Shown here: piece by piece, positions 34,596 through 42,396 of the stretch
Layout of the letters: every line of letters starts with the position of its first letter
How positions within the stretch are numbered: position 1 is the first letter of the stretch
Source of the DNA: Candidatus Nyctobacter psychrophilus
GTDB lineage: Bacteria; Vulcanimicrobiota; Vulcanimicrobiia; Vulcanimicrobiales; Vulcanimicrobiaceae
Assembly (NCBI GenBank): GCA_014305025.1
Contig: JACRTY010000049.1
Span: 124,001-188,000, forward strand
Length of the DNA: 64,000 nt
Reading direction: 5' to 3'
Notes under the pieces: generated by a model
Seen by the model: only the letters and a program-made list of their open reading frames with translations
What the model was told of the DNA's origin: nothing
Database searches by the model: none
Made by a program: the position numbers and the translations under genes

Positions 34596-35217
34596 CATCA
34601 TCGCGCTGGCGGCGCTCTGCGTCGCCGGCGGCGCTTCACCCGCGCCGGCGCAGTCGTCGCCACCGGCGGCGACGCCGGTTCGGCCGCTCCCGGCCGCCCC
34701 GCCGCTGCCGACATCGCCGCTCGGGCGTTCGCTTTCGAACGCCTATCAGGCCATCGTGCGGACCGGGGTGACCAGTCCCGCGGCGGCGCAGCAAGCCGAA
34801 TTCGCGTACGCCCAGGCCTTGCAACGGGCGCGCGCCGGGGATGTTTCGGGGGCGCTGGCGGCGTCGGCGCACGCGCAGGCAACGGCGCTTGAAGCGGGTC
34901 GCGGCGCGTCGCTCCCCACCGTACCGCTTCCGCCGGCCGAGCCGCCGACAACGGTCGTGCCACCCACCGGGGTGACGCCGCCGACAGCCGGCGTTCCAAT
35001 CGTCGACGATGCGGGAGCCGTGCTGTCGCCGGAATTGCTCGCGGCCCGGAACGAGATCGAACTTGCCTCCGAGTTGACGCATCGGTCTCTGGATACCGCG
35101 AAAGCGCATTACCGGCGCGCGCTCGATGCGTATCAATCCGGTAACGCAGTTCGTGCGCGCCACGAAGCACGCGCCGCCTTCGACGCCGCGGCGGATGCCC
35201 TCTCGACGGTGAAATGA
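34582..35217 (+). CDS. Exported Ala/Pro-rich protein of unknown function
   Basis: About 211 aa. A convincing signal peptide (KRFSIIALAALCVAGGASPAPAQ) begins at 34585, but there is no ATG, GTG or TTG next to it in frame: the preceding codons are GTC GTA GCG CTA. The next upstream ATG (34471) would give an implausible N-terminus. The start is therefore undecided. The mature part has a Pro-rich linker, a helix with AAAQQAEFAYAQALQRARAG, another Pro/Thr linker and a helical tail (LDTAKAHYRRALDAYQSGN). Its stop overlaps uvrC (ATGA). Function unknown. Confidence 0.68.
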   Translation, partial: LKRFSIIALAALCVAGGASPAPAQSSPPAATPVRPLPAAPPLPTSPLGRSLSNAYQAIVRTGVTSPAAAQQAEFAYAQALQRARAGDVSGALAASAHAQATALEAGRGASLPTVPLPPAEPPTTVVPPTGVTPPTAGVPIVDDAGAVLSPELLAARNEIELASELTHRSLDTAKAHYRRALDAYQSGNAVRARHEARAAFDAAADALSTVK

Positions 35218-37256
35218 GCGCGATCGGCGCAGCGCCGCGGTCACTCGAACGAACGCTCGCGCAACTGCCCGATGCGCCCGGCGTCTATCTGATGCTCGGT
35301 GAGGGCGAGCGCATTTTGTACATCGGCAAGGCCGTCTCGCTGCGCAACCGCGTTCGCTCGTACTTCCAAGACTCGGCCGCGCACGCGCACCGCACCAGCC
35401 GCATGGTCGAGCGCGTCGGCGACGTGCGCTGGATCGTCGTCAACAACGAGATCGAAGCGCTCATTCTCGAAGCGAATTTGATCAAGCGGCACCAGCCGCC
35501 GTTCAACGTTCGTCTGCGCGACGACAAACGCTATCCGTACCTCAAGGTGACGAACGAACCGTTTCCGCGCGTGACCTTCACGCGGGTCGTGCGCGACGAC
35601 GGCGGCCGCTATTTCGGCCCGTACACCAACGCCCATGGCTTGCGAGAACTGATCAATCTTGTTCGCGTCGTCTTTCCGCTGCGCACTTGCCGCGAACCGA
35701 TCGACGGCAAGCGAAAGCGGCCGTGCCTGCAGTATCACATCAAGCGCTGTTTGGCCCCGTGCGTCGGCTACCAGAGCGAAGCCGAGTACGATGCGCTCGT
35801 CGACGAAGTCGTGCTCTTCCTGGAGGGACGCCAGGAACGGTTGCTCGAGCGTCTGCACGCCGAGATGGACGAGGCAGCGGCGCGGCTGAATTACGAAGCG
35901 GCGGCACGCCTACGCGACCGCATCGTGGCGGTGCGGCGCGTGACCGAAGGTCAGAAGGTCGTGTGGCGTTCGCGCATCGACATGGATTTGATCGCATCGG
36001 CCCGAGCGCGGGGCCAAGCCTGCATGCAAGTCTTTCTCGTGCGCGGCGGCAAGCTGCTCGGGCAGGAGCATTTCATCCTCGACGGCGTCACCGATCAGAG
36101 CGATGCCGAGTTGTATTCGCAATTTTTCACGCAGTTCTATACTGCGCGCGCCGGCGGCAGCGGCATGGCGGGGATCGGCGACGGCTTCTCGCCGCTCGCG
36201 CTGCGCGAGGCGCGCGATAATGAAGTTCCCGTCGCGCTCAAGGCGCGGGCGCGTCCCGTGACGTCGCAAGCCGTCATTCCCAAGGAGGTGCTGGTCGAGG
36301 CGTTACCGGGGGACGCCGGCGTCATTGAAGCGTGGCTTTCCCAACTCAAGGGACAGCGCGTGCGGGTGTTGCGTGCGCAGCGGGGGCCGCGCGCGGAGTA
36401 CATGCGACTCGTGCACGACAATGCGGAGGCAAATCTCAAGACGTTCCTCGCGCATCAGGAAGTGCAGGAAACGGCCTCGGCGCAAGCGCTTTCGGAACTG
36501 GCGACGGCGCTCGACCTGCCCGACGTGCCGCATCGCATCGAGTGTTACGACATCTCGAACATCCAAGGCACGAACCCCGTCTCGTCGATGGTCGTCTTCA
36601 TCGAAGGGCGGGCTAAGAAGAGCGATTATCGGCGCTTCAAGATTCACTACGACAAAGGCGCAAACGATTTTGCGATGATGCAGGAGACGCTGCGCCGCCG
36701 CCTGCGATACTTACGGGCCGATACAAACGCGCCCGGTGAAGAAGACCCGGCCAGCATCATCGGGGACGGCGTGCGGAATGGCGCCGCCAGGCTCGAAGCG
36801 CAACTGCGCAAGAAGGAGCGCTTTCATCATCGTCCCGACCTGTTGCTGATCGACGGGGGCAAGGGGCAACTCAATGCGGTCGTGGAGGTGCTCGAAGAGC
36901 AGGATTTGTGGGGCATTCCGGTCGCTGGGCTGGCAAAGGAGCACGAATGGTTATTCGTTCCCGGCAACCCGGAACCGATCGTGCTTCCGCCGGGATCGCC
37001 GGGCCTGCATCTCGTGATGCGCGTGCGCGACGAAGCGCACCGCTTCGCCGTCGAGTATCACCGCAAGCGCCGTGGCAAGGCGATGACCCAGTCGGCCCTC
37101 GACGCGCTGGGCGGAATCGGGCCGGTGCGGCGCAAGCGCCTTCTTGGCGCCTTCGGCAGCGTGAACTCGTTAAAGCGTGCCAGCGTCGATGAGATCGCGG
37201 CCGTAAAAGGAATGACGCCGGCGCTCGCGGCCCAACTCAAAGCCGGGCTTGGCTGA
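35214..37256 (+). CDS. uvrC: Excinuclease ABC subunit C
   Basis: 680 aa. Makes both incisions in nucleotide excision repair. The N-terminal GIY-YIG nuclease shows APGVYLMLGEGERILYIGKA; a Cys-containing block (CREPIDGKRKRPCLQYHIKRC) follows; the UVR motif is near 200 (AAARLNYEAAARLRDRI). The C-terminal RNase H-like half has ECYDISNIQGTNPVSSMVVF with the catalytic Asp and LLLIDGGKGQL, then a helix-hairpin-helix (LDALGGIGPVRRKRLL). The ATL protein at 7.6 kb would feed lesions to this pathway if it acts as in other species. The start overlaps the upstream stop (ATGA). Confidence 0.96.
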   Translation: MSAIGAAPRSLERTLAQLPDAPGVYLMLGEGERILYIGKAVSLRNRVRSYFQDSAAHAHRTSRMVERVGDVRWIVVNNEIEALILEANLIKRHQPPFNVRLRDDKRYPYLKVTNEPFPRVTFTRVVRDDGGRYFGPYTNAHGLRELINLVRVVFPLRTCREPIDGKRKRPCLQYHIKRCLAPCVGYQSEAEYDALVDEVVLFLEGRQERLLERLHAEMDEAAARLNYEAAARLRDRIVAVRRVTEGQKVVWRSRIDMDLIASARARGQACMQVFLVRGGKLLGQEHFILDGVTDQSDAELYSQFFTQFYTARAGGSGMAGIGDGFSPLALREARDNEVPVALKARARPVTSQAVIPKEVLVEALPGDAGVIEAWLSQLKGQRVRVLRAQRGPRAEYMRLVHDNAEANLKTFLAHQEVQETASAQALSELATALDLPDVPHRIECYDISNIQGTNPVSSMVVFIEGRAKKSDYRRFKIHYDKGANDFAMMQETLRRRLRYLRADTNAPGEEDPASIIGDGVRNGAARLEAQLRKKERFHHRPDLLLIDGGKGQLNAVVEVLEEQDLWGIPVAGLAKEHEWLFVPGNPEPIVLPPGSPGLHLVMRVRDEAHRFAVEYHRKRRGKAMTQSALDALGGIGPVRRKRLLGAFGSVNSLKRASVDEIAAVKGMTPALAAQLKAGLG

Positions 37257-37364
37257 TATGCGCTGCCGTTGCGCAAGAGACGTTCAACACGAAAACGACC
37301 GCTCGAACGCCGTTTCGCACGAGATTCAAGACGCGAAACGACGTGAAGCGCGAAGTTTCAGGCG

Positions 37365-37919
37365 ATGGCGTTGAACCTGCTGACGCTCGGACACGGAACG
37401 GCAAGCGAAGAAGAACTCGCCGCGTTGATCCGTGATGCCGGTATCGCGTCGATCGTCGACGTCCGCACCGTTCCCAAGAGCCGTCGCCATCCGCAGTTTT
37501 GGCGCGAAGCGATGGAACGTTGGATCCCCGAACAAGCCGGAACCTCGTATGCGTGGCGTCCGGTGCTGGGCGGCTTCCGCAAACCACATTCGAACAGCAG
37601 TAACGTTGCGCTACGCCATCCCGCGTTCCGCGGCTACGCCGACTACATGGAGACCGGCGCCTTTGCCGATGCGCTCGCGCAACTGCTACGCGACGCACGG
37701 ACGGCGCGCAGTGCAATCCTGTGCTCCGAAACGGTGTGGTGGCGCTGTCATCGCCGGCTAATCGCCGACGCCGCCGCACTGTTGCACGGAGCCGACGTCA
37801 ACCACCTCATGCACGACGGTAAACTCCGGCCCCACATACCAACCGCCGGCGTTCGCGTGACGGAAAGCGGGAAGCTGCGTTACGACGTGCTGTTCGAAAC
37901 GGACGATTCCGTACGGTAA
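37365..37919 (+). CDS. DUF488 family protein
   Basis: 184 aa. It has LLTLGHGTASEEELAALIRDAGI at the N-terminus, then VDVRTVPKSRRHPQFWRE and the C-terminal SAILCSETVWWRCHRRLIADA, the two conserved DUF488 blocks with a Cys pair and His-Arg. The function is unproven; some members have been linked to stress or DNA-related roles. A strong hairpin follows and separates it from the convergent DUF2382 gene. Confidence 0.9.
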   Translation: MALNLLTLGHGTASEEELAALIRDAGIASIVDVRTVPKSRRHPQFWREAMERWIPEQAGTSYAWRPVLGGFRKPHSNSSNVALRHPAFRGYADYMETGAFADALAQLLRDARTARSAILCSETVWWRCHRRLIADAAALLHGADVNHLMHDGKLRPHIPTAGVRVTESGKLRYDVLFETDDSVR

Positions 37920-37941
37920 GCTCCGCGCGATGATGTACGCA

Positions 37942-37980
37942 CCGAGCCGGGGGCAACGCAGCGGGCTGCCCTCGGCTCGG
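37942..37980. terminator. Bidirectional terminator between DUF488 and DUF2382 genes
   Basis: A 14 bp inverted repeat (arms 37942-37955 and 37967-37980, one mismatch) with an 11 nt loop sits exactly between two convergent stops. There is no long T run on either side, but the stem is very G+C-rich. Confidence 0.65.
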
Positions 37981-37988
37981 CATCGCGT

Positions 37989-38939
37989 CTAGCGGTCGCG
38001 CGCCGAACGCGCTGGGTCCGTTCCCGTCGTCTTGGCCGGGGTCGCATCGTCGACGCGCAGTTCTTCCCGCCGTAAGGTCTCATCGACGCGTTCGACGTCT
38101 TCGACCCGCCGCTTCCCGACGGTGACTTCGCCCGTCACGACGGTCGACTTCCCGACGTTGACCCGCTCCTCGCTGAGCGGAATGCGAATGTCCTCGCCTT
38201 CACCGATCGGGCTTGCCGACGTCGCGGTGGCATCGCTGACGGGGCGCCGCTCGATGAACAGTTCTTCGTGGTACACGGGAACGTCGACGGACTGCTGCTC
38301 GGAAACGGCGGTCTTCCCGACGCGCGCCTCCCCGCTCCGTACGGTGTCCTTGTCGATGCGTAGGCGTTCCTCGCGCAGCTGCAGACGCCGCGCCTCGTCG
38401 ACATCGGTGCGCGAGCGCGGCATTGCCGCATCGCGGGCAGCAGCGCTCGTGCCGACGGCAGCCGTACCTGCGGCGGCTGCGCCGCCCAGCGTCGCGCCCG
38501 ATGCGTATGAGCCGTCACCGGCACCGCTGCCGGACTGCACCCTGCCGCCGCACTGCTCGAGGATATCGCGTGCTTCGTCGGGATCGTTCTCGCCGTCGAC
38601 CGTCACGATCGCACTGTTGGGTGCGACGGAGGCCTCGAGGCGGCGCGCCTCATCCTCGCGCAGACCGTGAGCCGTCAGCGCTTCGTGCAGCGCGTTGCCG
38701 TGGCCGTGCGTGGGTTCGCCACTGAAGAACCGGCCGATCGAGTCCAGCATGCCGCCGCCGCCCGATTCGATCGTGGTCTCACCCGTGGCCGCATCGCCCC
38801 GCGTGACCCCGAGCCAGCATTCGCGGAACCCCGCGTCGTGCAATTGGTGGATGGCGCTTTTGGCATCGTCTTTGTTCGTGAAGACCGCCGCAAGCGTGGT
38901 TCCCGCGGTGTCGTCGCGGCGTGTCGGATCGTTTGTCAT
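37989..38939 (-). CDS. YsnF/AvaK-type stress protein (DUF2382)
   Basis: 316 aa. The C-terminal half is DUF2382: LQLREERLRIDKDTVRSGE, then VDVPVYHEELFIERRPV and LSEERVNVGKSTVVTGEVTVG with RVDETLRREELRVDD. The N-terminal domain (about 10-120) begins TLAAVFTNKDDAKSAIHQLHDAGF and resembles the 'general stress protein 17M-like' domain that often precedes it. An Ala/Gly-rich linker lies between. Hydrophilic and probably cytosolic. Role presumed in general stress. The ATG is preceded by a GGGAGGG run, a strong ribosome-binding site. Confidence 0.88.
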   Translation of the reverse strand: MTNDPTRRDDTAGTTLAAVFTNKDDAKSAIHQLHDAGFRECWLGVTRGDAATGETTIESGGGGMLDSIGRFFSGEPTHGHGNALHEALTAHGLREDEARRLEASVAPNSAIVTVDGENDPDEARDILEQCGGRVQSGSGAGDGSYASGATLGGAAAAGTAAVGTSAAARDAAMPRSRTDVDEARRLQLREERLRIDKDTVRSGEARVGKTAVSEQQSVDVPVYHEELFIERRPVSDATATSASPIGEGEDIRIPLSEERVNVGKSTVVTGEVTVGKRRVEDVERVDETLRREELRVDDATPAKTTGTDPARSARDR

Positions 38940-39028
38940 CGTAAAGGCCCTCCCTTAGTGCGCCTAAAGTTATTCCACCCCGGCCGCATCCTAATCGGCA
39001 AGGCGCTCTCTACCGTAGGTCGCTTATG

Positions 39029-39050
39029 CCCGGCGACGGAAATCGCCGGG
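39029..39050. repeat. Hairpin upstream of the DUF2382 gene
   Basis: Perfect 8 bp arms (CCCGGCGA / TCGCCGGG) around a 6 nt loop, in a 231 bp gap between two minus-strand genes. It may end the DUF4267 transcript or belong to the DUF2382 leader. No U-tract. Confidence 0.4.
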
Positions 39051-39128
39051 ATGGCGACCGAAAGCGTCGTGCGTATCGTGCGGTGGTGGCCCCGCTGAAA
39101 GACGGCGCCCGCACCGACCAAAGATACG

Positions 39129-39146
39129 TGACGTAACCCTACGTCA
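39129..39146. repeat. Palindrome TGACGTA-N4-TACGTCA
   Basis: A perfect 7+4+7 inverted repeat 24 bp past the stop of the DUF4267 gene. The arms contain TGACGT, and its size suits a dimeric regulator site as much as a terminator. Nothing in the sequence names the factor. Confidence 0.4.
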
Positions 39147-39170
39147 GATCACTGGCGCAATGCGGCCTTG

Positions 39171-39542
39171 CTATGCTTCAGCTCGTAGGATCGCCCAAAT
39201 GGCGATCATAAGCGCGGCTCCGCTGGCGTGCACGGCTAAATTTCTCGCCGCAGCCCAGCCGCGCAGCGTTGCCACGATCGTGAAATCGCCGAGCGCGATG
39301 ATCGTCAGCGAGAGAACCGTTCCGCGCAGCGCCGGGCCCGAGCGCGCCTCAAGCGTGGACAGAAGCGTTGCGCCGGCGGCGATGTCCCGCGCGCCGAGGG
39401 CGCGAACATACGCGCTCTCACCTGCGCCGCGCGGCTCGATGCCGTAGGCCTTCCCGAGAGGTCCGGGCGCAGCGACACCGACGGCGCCGAGCGCAACGAG
39501 CCCGACGGCGGTCGTGCCGGCAAGCACTGAACCGAGCGTCAA
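39171..39542 (-). CDS. DUF4267-like small membrane protein
   Basis: 123 aa from the TTG at 39542, whose last two bases lie in the TGA of an upstream 35-codon gene (TTGA overlap). About four membrane segments: LGSVLAGTTAVGLVALGAVGV, a block with AYVRALGARDIAAGATLL typical of DUF4267, IIALGDFTIVATLRGW and ASGAALMIAIWAIL. The in-frame TTG at 39615-39617 would add 25 residues that overlap another coding frame, so the shorter form is preferred. Function unknown. Confidence 0.7.
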   Translation of the reverse strand: MTLGSVLAGTTAVGLVALGAVGVAAPGPLGKAYGIEPRGAGESAYVRALGARDIAAGATLLSTLEARSGPALRGTVLSLTIIALGDFTIVATLRGWAAARNLAVHASGAALMIAIWAILRAEA

Positions 39543-39646
39543 TGTACTCGCAATACGCCCAACACGAAGAGGATGATCAGCGTTATGATGACGCTGACCA
39601 GCAAGGAGCCGATGCAACCCATGCGGTTATTAAAAAACAGAAACAT
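39539..39646 (-). CDS. 35-residue single-pass membrane peptide
   Basis: From the ATG at 39646 the product is a short polar head (FLFFNNRMGC) followed by one strong hydrophobic helix (IGSLLVSVIITLIILFVLG) and VLRVH. A shorter form from the internal ATG (residue 9) is possible. The stop overlaps the DUF4267 start, so translation of the two is probably coupled. No clear Shine-Dalgarno site is visible. It is too short to be recognised. Confidence 0.55.
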   Translation of the reverse strand: MFLFFNNRMGCIGSLLVSVIITLIILFVLGVLRVH

Positions 39647-39658
39647 GGAGACCGCGAC

Positions 39659-40168
39659 TTACGTCAGCGCGGCGATGAGCCGGTTATAAAGCGGTTCGGT
39701 ATTCTGCTTGAATTCGTTACGGTCGAACGATTCTGCTTCCGTTTCGGCGCTGTCGGGGAGGCCGCGGTTCTTGCGGTTGATGGCGAACGCCATGAGCTGC
39801 AGTTGCGCCGAGGCGATGTTGTCGCTCAAGGACTCGCACGTTTGGAGAAGATCGGGAGCGAGCTCTGAGCGGATCGTCTCGAGTATGCGCTGCAAGGCCT
39901 GCGCGTCGGCGGAGGCTCGTGCATCACGCCCTTCATAATCGGTGGTCTCTCCGCCGGTCGTATCGAAGGCCGCAAGCGTGGATGCATAGGCGGCTTGAAC
40001 GGCGCCCAGCAGTTCACCCGCGCGCGGGGCCTGCGGCGCGTGCTGCTGGGCCGATCCAGGTTCTTTCCCGTTCGACGGTGTCGTGCGGGCAAAATCCATC
40101 CACGACTTCACGGCATAGGCGCCGGCGGCGAGGGCCGCTATCACCACGAGCCGAGCATTCACTCTCAT
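39659..40168 (-). CDS. Membrane-anchored hypothetical protein
   Basis: 169 aa from the ATG at 40168. One N-terminal membrane helix (LVVIAALAAGAYAVKSWMDFA) is followed by a Gln/Pro/Ala linker (about 30-50) and a helical domain (about 50-165) rich in Ala, Glu and Gln, with SDNIASAQLQLMAFAINRKN. It ends in LYNRLIAALT. A coiled-coil character is likely. It ends 12 bp before the small membrane peptide gene on the same strand, so it probably leads that operon. No family recognised. Confidence 0.68.
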   Translation of the reverse strand: MRVNARLVVIAALAAGAYAVKSWMDFARTTPSNGKEPGSAQQHAPQAPRAGELLGAVQAAYASTLAAFDTTGGETTDYEGRDARASADAQALQRILETIRSELAPDLLQTCESLSDNIASAQLQLMAFAINRKNRGLPDSAETEAESFDRNEFKQNTEPLYNRLIAALT

Positions 40169-40247
40169 AACGTCCGCTGATTCCCGCAACAACCCACCCG
40201 AACCCGTCGAAGGCCCCGGCTGCCGCACGTCCGTAGAGAGCGCAGCG

Positions 40248-40955
40248 ATGGATGGACGCGTATACGTTTTGGGCGGCAATGCGAGTACGCTCGCCTTCGT
40301 GTCGTCGCTGCGCCCGGAAAAGGGGCAGGTGACGGCGTACCTCGTGCCCGTTGCCTGGACGCCTGCGGGCGTGACCTTGGGCGAGGGATGGCAGCGCGTG
40401 AACATCGCCGCCGACAACATCGGCGGATGGGTCGATTCGACGTTCGCGCCCGAGGACGAGCGCGCGTTCGTCACCCCTCTCCGCGATCTCGAAATGCTGG
40501 TGCGCGTCGGTTGGCATGCCGAGGTGCCCGAAACGCTCGGCGAAGCGCAGCTCGTCAATCCCGAAGACGTCCCCGAAGACGTTCTGGACGGACTCGATCG
40601 TCCGCTCGCGATGCTGACGCAGTGTGCGGTCTGCCGGCGCATGTGCGTTCGCGACGATTTCGTCTGGAATGAACGACGCCTGTGCGCGTGGGACTACCAT
40701 GCCGCCGTATTCGGAAAACGCGGACCGTGGCGCAGTGAACCGTACGAAGATCGGCTCTTTGCGACGCTGCCGCGCGCCGCTTACGTCGCCCCGGGGTTGC
40801 TGGGCGAACTCGACGTAACACCCGTGCTTGCCGTTGCGGGACTGTCCGAAGACAAGATGCGTCGCCTGGTCAACCTCGCGATCGAAGACGGTGACGGCGC
40901 GGCCTTTATGGCGGTGCGGACCGATGAAGGCATGACGGTGTTGCGTGAGCGCTGA
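40248..40955 (+). CDS. Unknown protein with a Cys-rich centre, upstream of the PBP gene
   Basis: 235 aa, soluble. The N-terminus reads GRVYVLGGNASTLAFVSSL and looks like a beta-strand/loop domain. At about 125-150 it has LTQCAVCRRMCVRDDFVW and then RRLCAWDYHAAVFG, giving four cysteines (C-x2-C-x3-C and one more) plus a His, a plausible zinc or Fe-S site. The C-terminus has DVTPVLAVAGLSEDKMRRLVNLA. It directly precedes, on the same strand, the PBP-PASTA kinase-ruvCAB run, with 24 bp to the PBP gene. I do not recognise the family. Confidence 0.78.
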   Translation: MDGRVYVLGGNASTLAFVSSLRPEKGQVTAYLVPVAWTPAGVTLGEGWQRVNIAADNIGGWVDSTFAPEDERAFVTPLRDLEMLVRVGWHAEVPETLGEAQLVNPEDVPEDVLDGLDRPLAMLTQCAVCRRMCVRDDFVWNERRLCAWDYHAAVFGKRGPWRSEPYEDRLFATLPRAAYVAPGLLGELDVTPVLAVAGLSEDKMRRLVNLAIEDGDGAAFMAVRTDEGMTVLRER

Positions 40956-40979
40956 CGGAGGAGCACACCGCTCGAAGCG

Positions 40980-42383
40980 ATGACGATCAATCGTGCGATC
41001 TCGCGGCTGGTGCGACTGTTCGTCGTTGCCTACCTGCTCTTGTTCGCACGGCAGCTATACGTGCAGGTCATCGCAGGGCCGCATCTGGGCGACAACCCGC
41101 ACAATCCCCGGCTCGCGCTGCTCGCGCCCTATCGCGGGTCGATCCTGGCTCGCGACGGCACGATACTGGCGCAGTCCTCCGCACACGGCCGTATCTATCC
41201 GCTCGGTCGCGCGTTCGCCCATGCGCTGGGCTACGCATCGCCGCGCTACGGGAGGTCAGGACTCGAATCGGTTTTCAATGCCGACTTGGCGCCGCGGCCG
41301 GTCGGCAACGACCCCATCGCGCAGTTCGAGGAGGTTCTGCACCTGCGGGCGCGCGCGCCGGCGTTGCGGGGCTCGACCGTCATCACGACGATCGATCCGG
41401 CCCTCGAAGCGACGCTGTACGGCGCGCTCGCGCCGTATCACCGTGGGGCCGGCATCGCGCTCGACCCGCGCACGGGTGAAGTTCTCGCGCTCGCCAGCGT
41501 CCCGAGTTTCAACCCCGCTCGCATCGATGCCGATTTCGCTTCGCTGCTGAACGATCCGGATAGCCCCCTCGTCGACCGCGCCCTCGACGGTCTCTATCCG
41601 CCCGGCTCGACCTTCAAGATTTTCACGGCCGCAACTGCGCTCTCCGACGGTATCGCGACGATGGGGTCGACGTACGACGATCCCGGTTATTTCACGATCG
41701 GCGACTTCACCGTCCACGACGACGAAGGTGAAGCGACCGGCGTGCGCGATCTCACCGGCGCGTTCGCTGCCTCGAGCAACGTCGATTTTGCGCAGATCGC
41801 ACTGGGCATCGGATCGGCGCGTTGGTATGCCGCCGCCCGAAAGTGGGGACTCGGCCAGCCGATGGGCTTCACCTTGCCGCTCGAACCCGACCGTCTGCCG
41901 CGGCATGCCGACATGACGCCGGGAGTGCTTGCGCAGCTCGGTTTTGGGCAAGCCGATCTCCTGGTGACGCCGATGCGGATGGCGACGATTGCGGCGACGA
42001 TCGCGGCGGGCGGGACGACGCAGCGCCCCTATCTCGTGCGCGCGGTACGGCGAAACGGGCAGGACCGTCCGGTCGCTGGGCCAAGCGTGCTGGCGACGCC
42101 GATTTCGGCGGCGGTCGCAAGCAAAGTCCGTGCCATGATGGTGGCGGTCGTCGAAGCCGGAACCGGAACGTCGGCGGCACTGCCGGACGTTGCGGTCGCC
42201 GGCAAGACCGGGACCGCGACGAATCCGGCGGGAAGATCGCACTCATGGTTCGTCGCGTTCGCGCCGGCCGGCGCTCCGCGCGCTGCGGTCGCCATCATCG
42301 TGGAGAATGCGGGGTATGGAGCAGCGGTTGCCGCTCCCATCGCGAAGCGCGTGCTCGCGGCCGCGCTCACGCATCGAACCTGA
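40980..42383 (+). CDS. Penicillin-binding protein (class B transpeptidase)
   Basis: 467 aa. One N-terminal membrane helix (LVRLFVVAYLLLFARQLYVQV) is followed by a short dimerisation-like domain (NPRLALLAPYRGSILARDG) and a transpeptidase domain. The active-site triad is visible: SxxK in PPGSTFKIFTA, SxN in AASSNVDFA and KTG in VAGKTGTATNPAG. The size and layout match the FtsI/PbpA-like monofunctional class. The next gene encodes a PASTA kinase, as in actinobacterial pbpA-pknB clusters. It cross-links peptidoglycan during growth or division. Confidence 0.92.
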   Translation: MTINRAISRLVRLFVVAYLLLFARQLYVQVIAGPHLGDNPHNPRLALLAPYRGSILARDGTILAQSSAHGRIYPLGRAFAHALGYASPRYGRSGLESVFNADLAPRPVGNDPIAQFEEVLHLRARAPALRGSTVITTIDPALEATLYGALAPYHRGAGIALDPRTGEVLALASVPSFNPARIDADFASLLNDPDSPLVDRALDGLYPPGSTFKIFTAATALSDGIATMGSTYDDPGYFTIGDFTVHDDEGEATGVRDLTGAFAASSNVDFAQIALGIGSARWYAAARKWGLGQPMGFTLPLEPDRLPRHADMTPGVLAQLGFGQADLLVTPMRMATIAATIAAGGTTQRPYLVRAVRRNGQDRPVAGPSVLATPISAAVASKVRAMMVAVVEAGTGTSAALPDVAVAGKTGTATNPAGRSHSWFVAFAPAGAPRAAVAIIVENAGYGAAVAAPIAKRVLAAALTHRT

Positions 42384-42396
42384 AGTTCCGGCCGGC

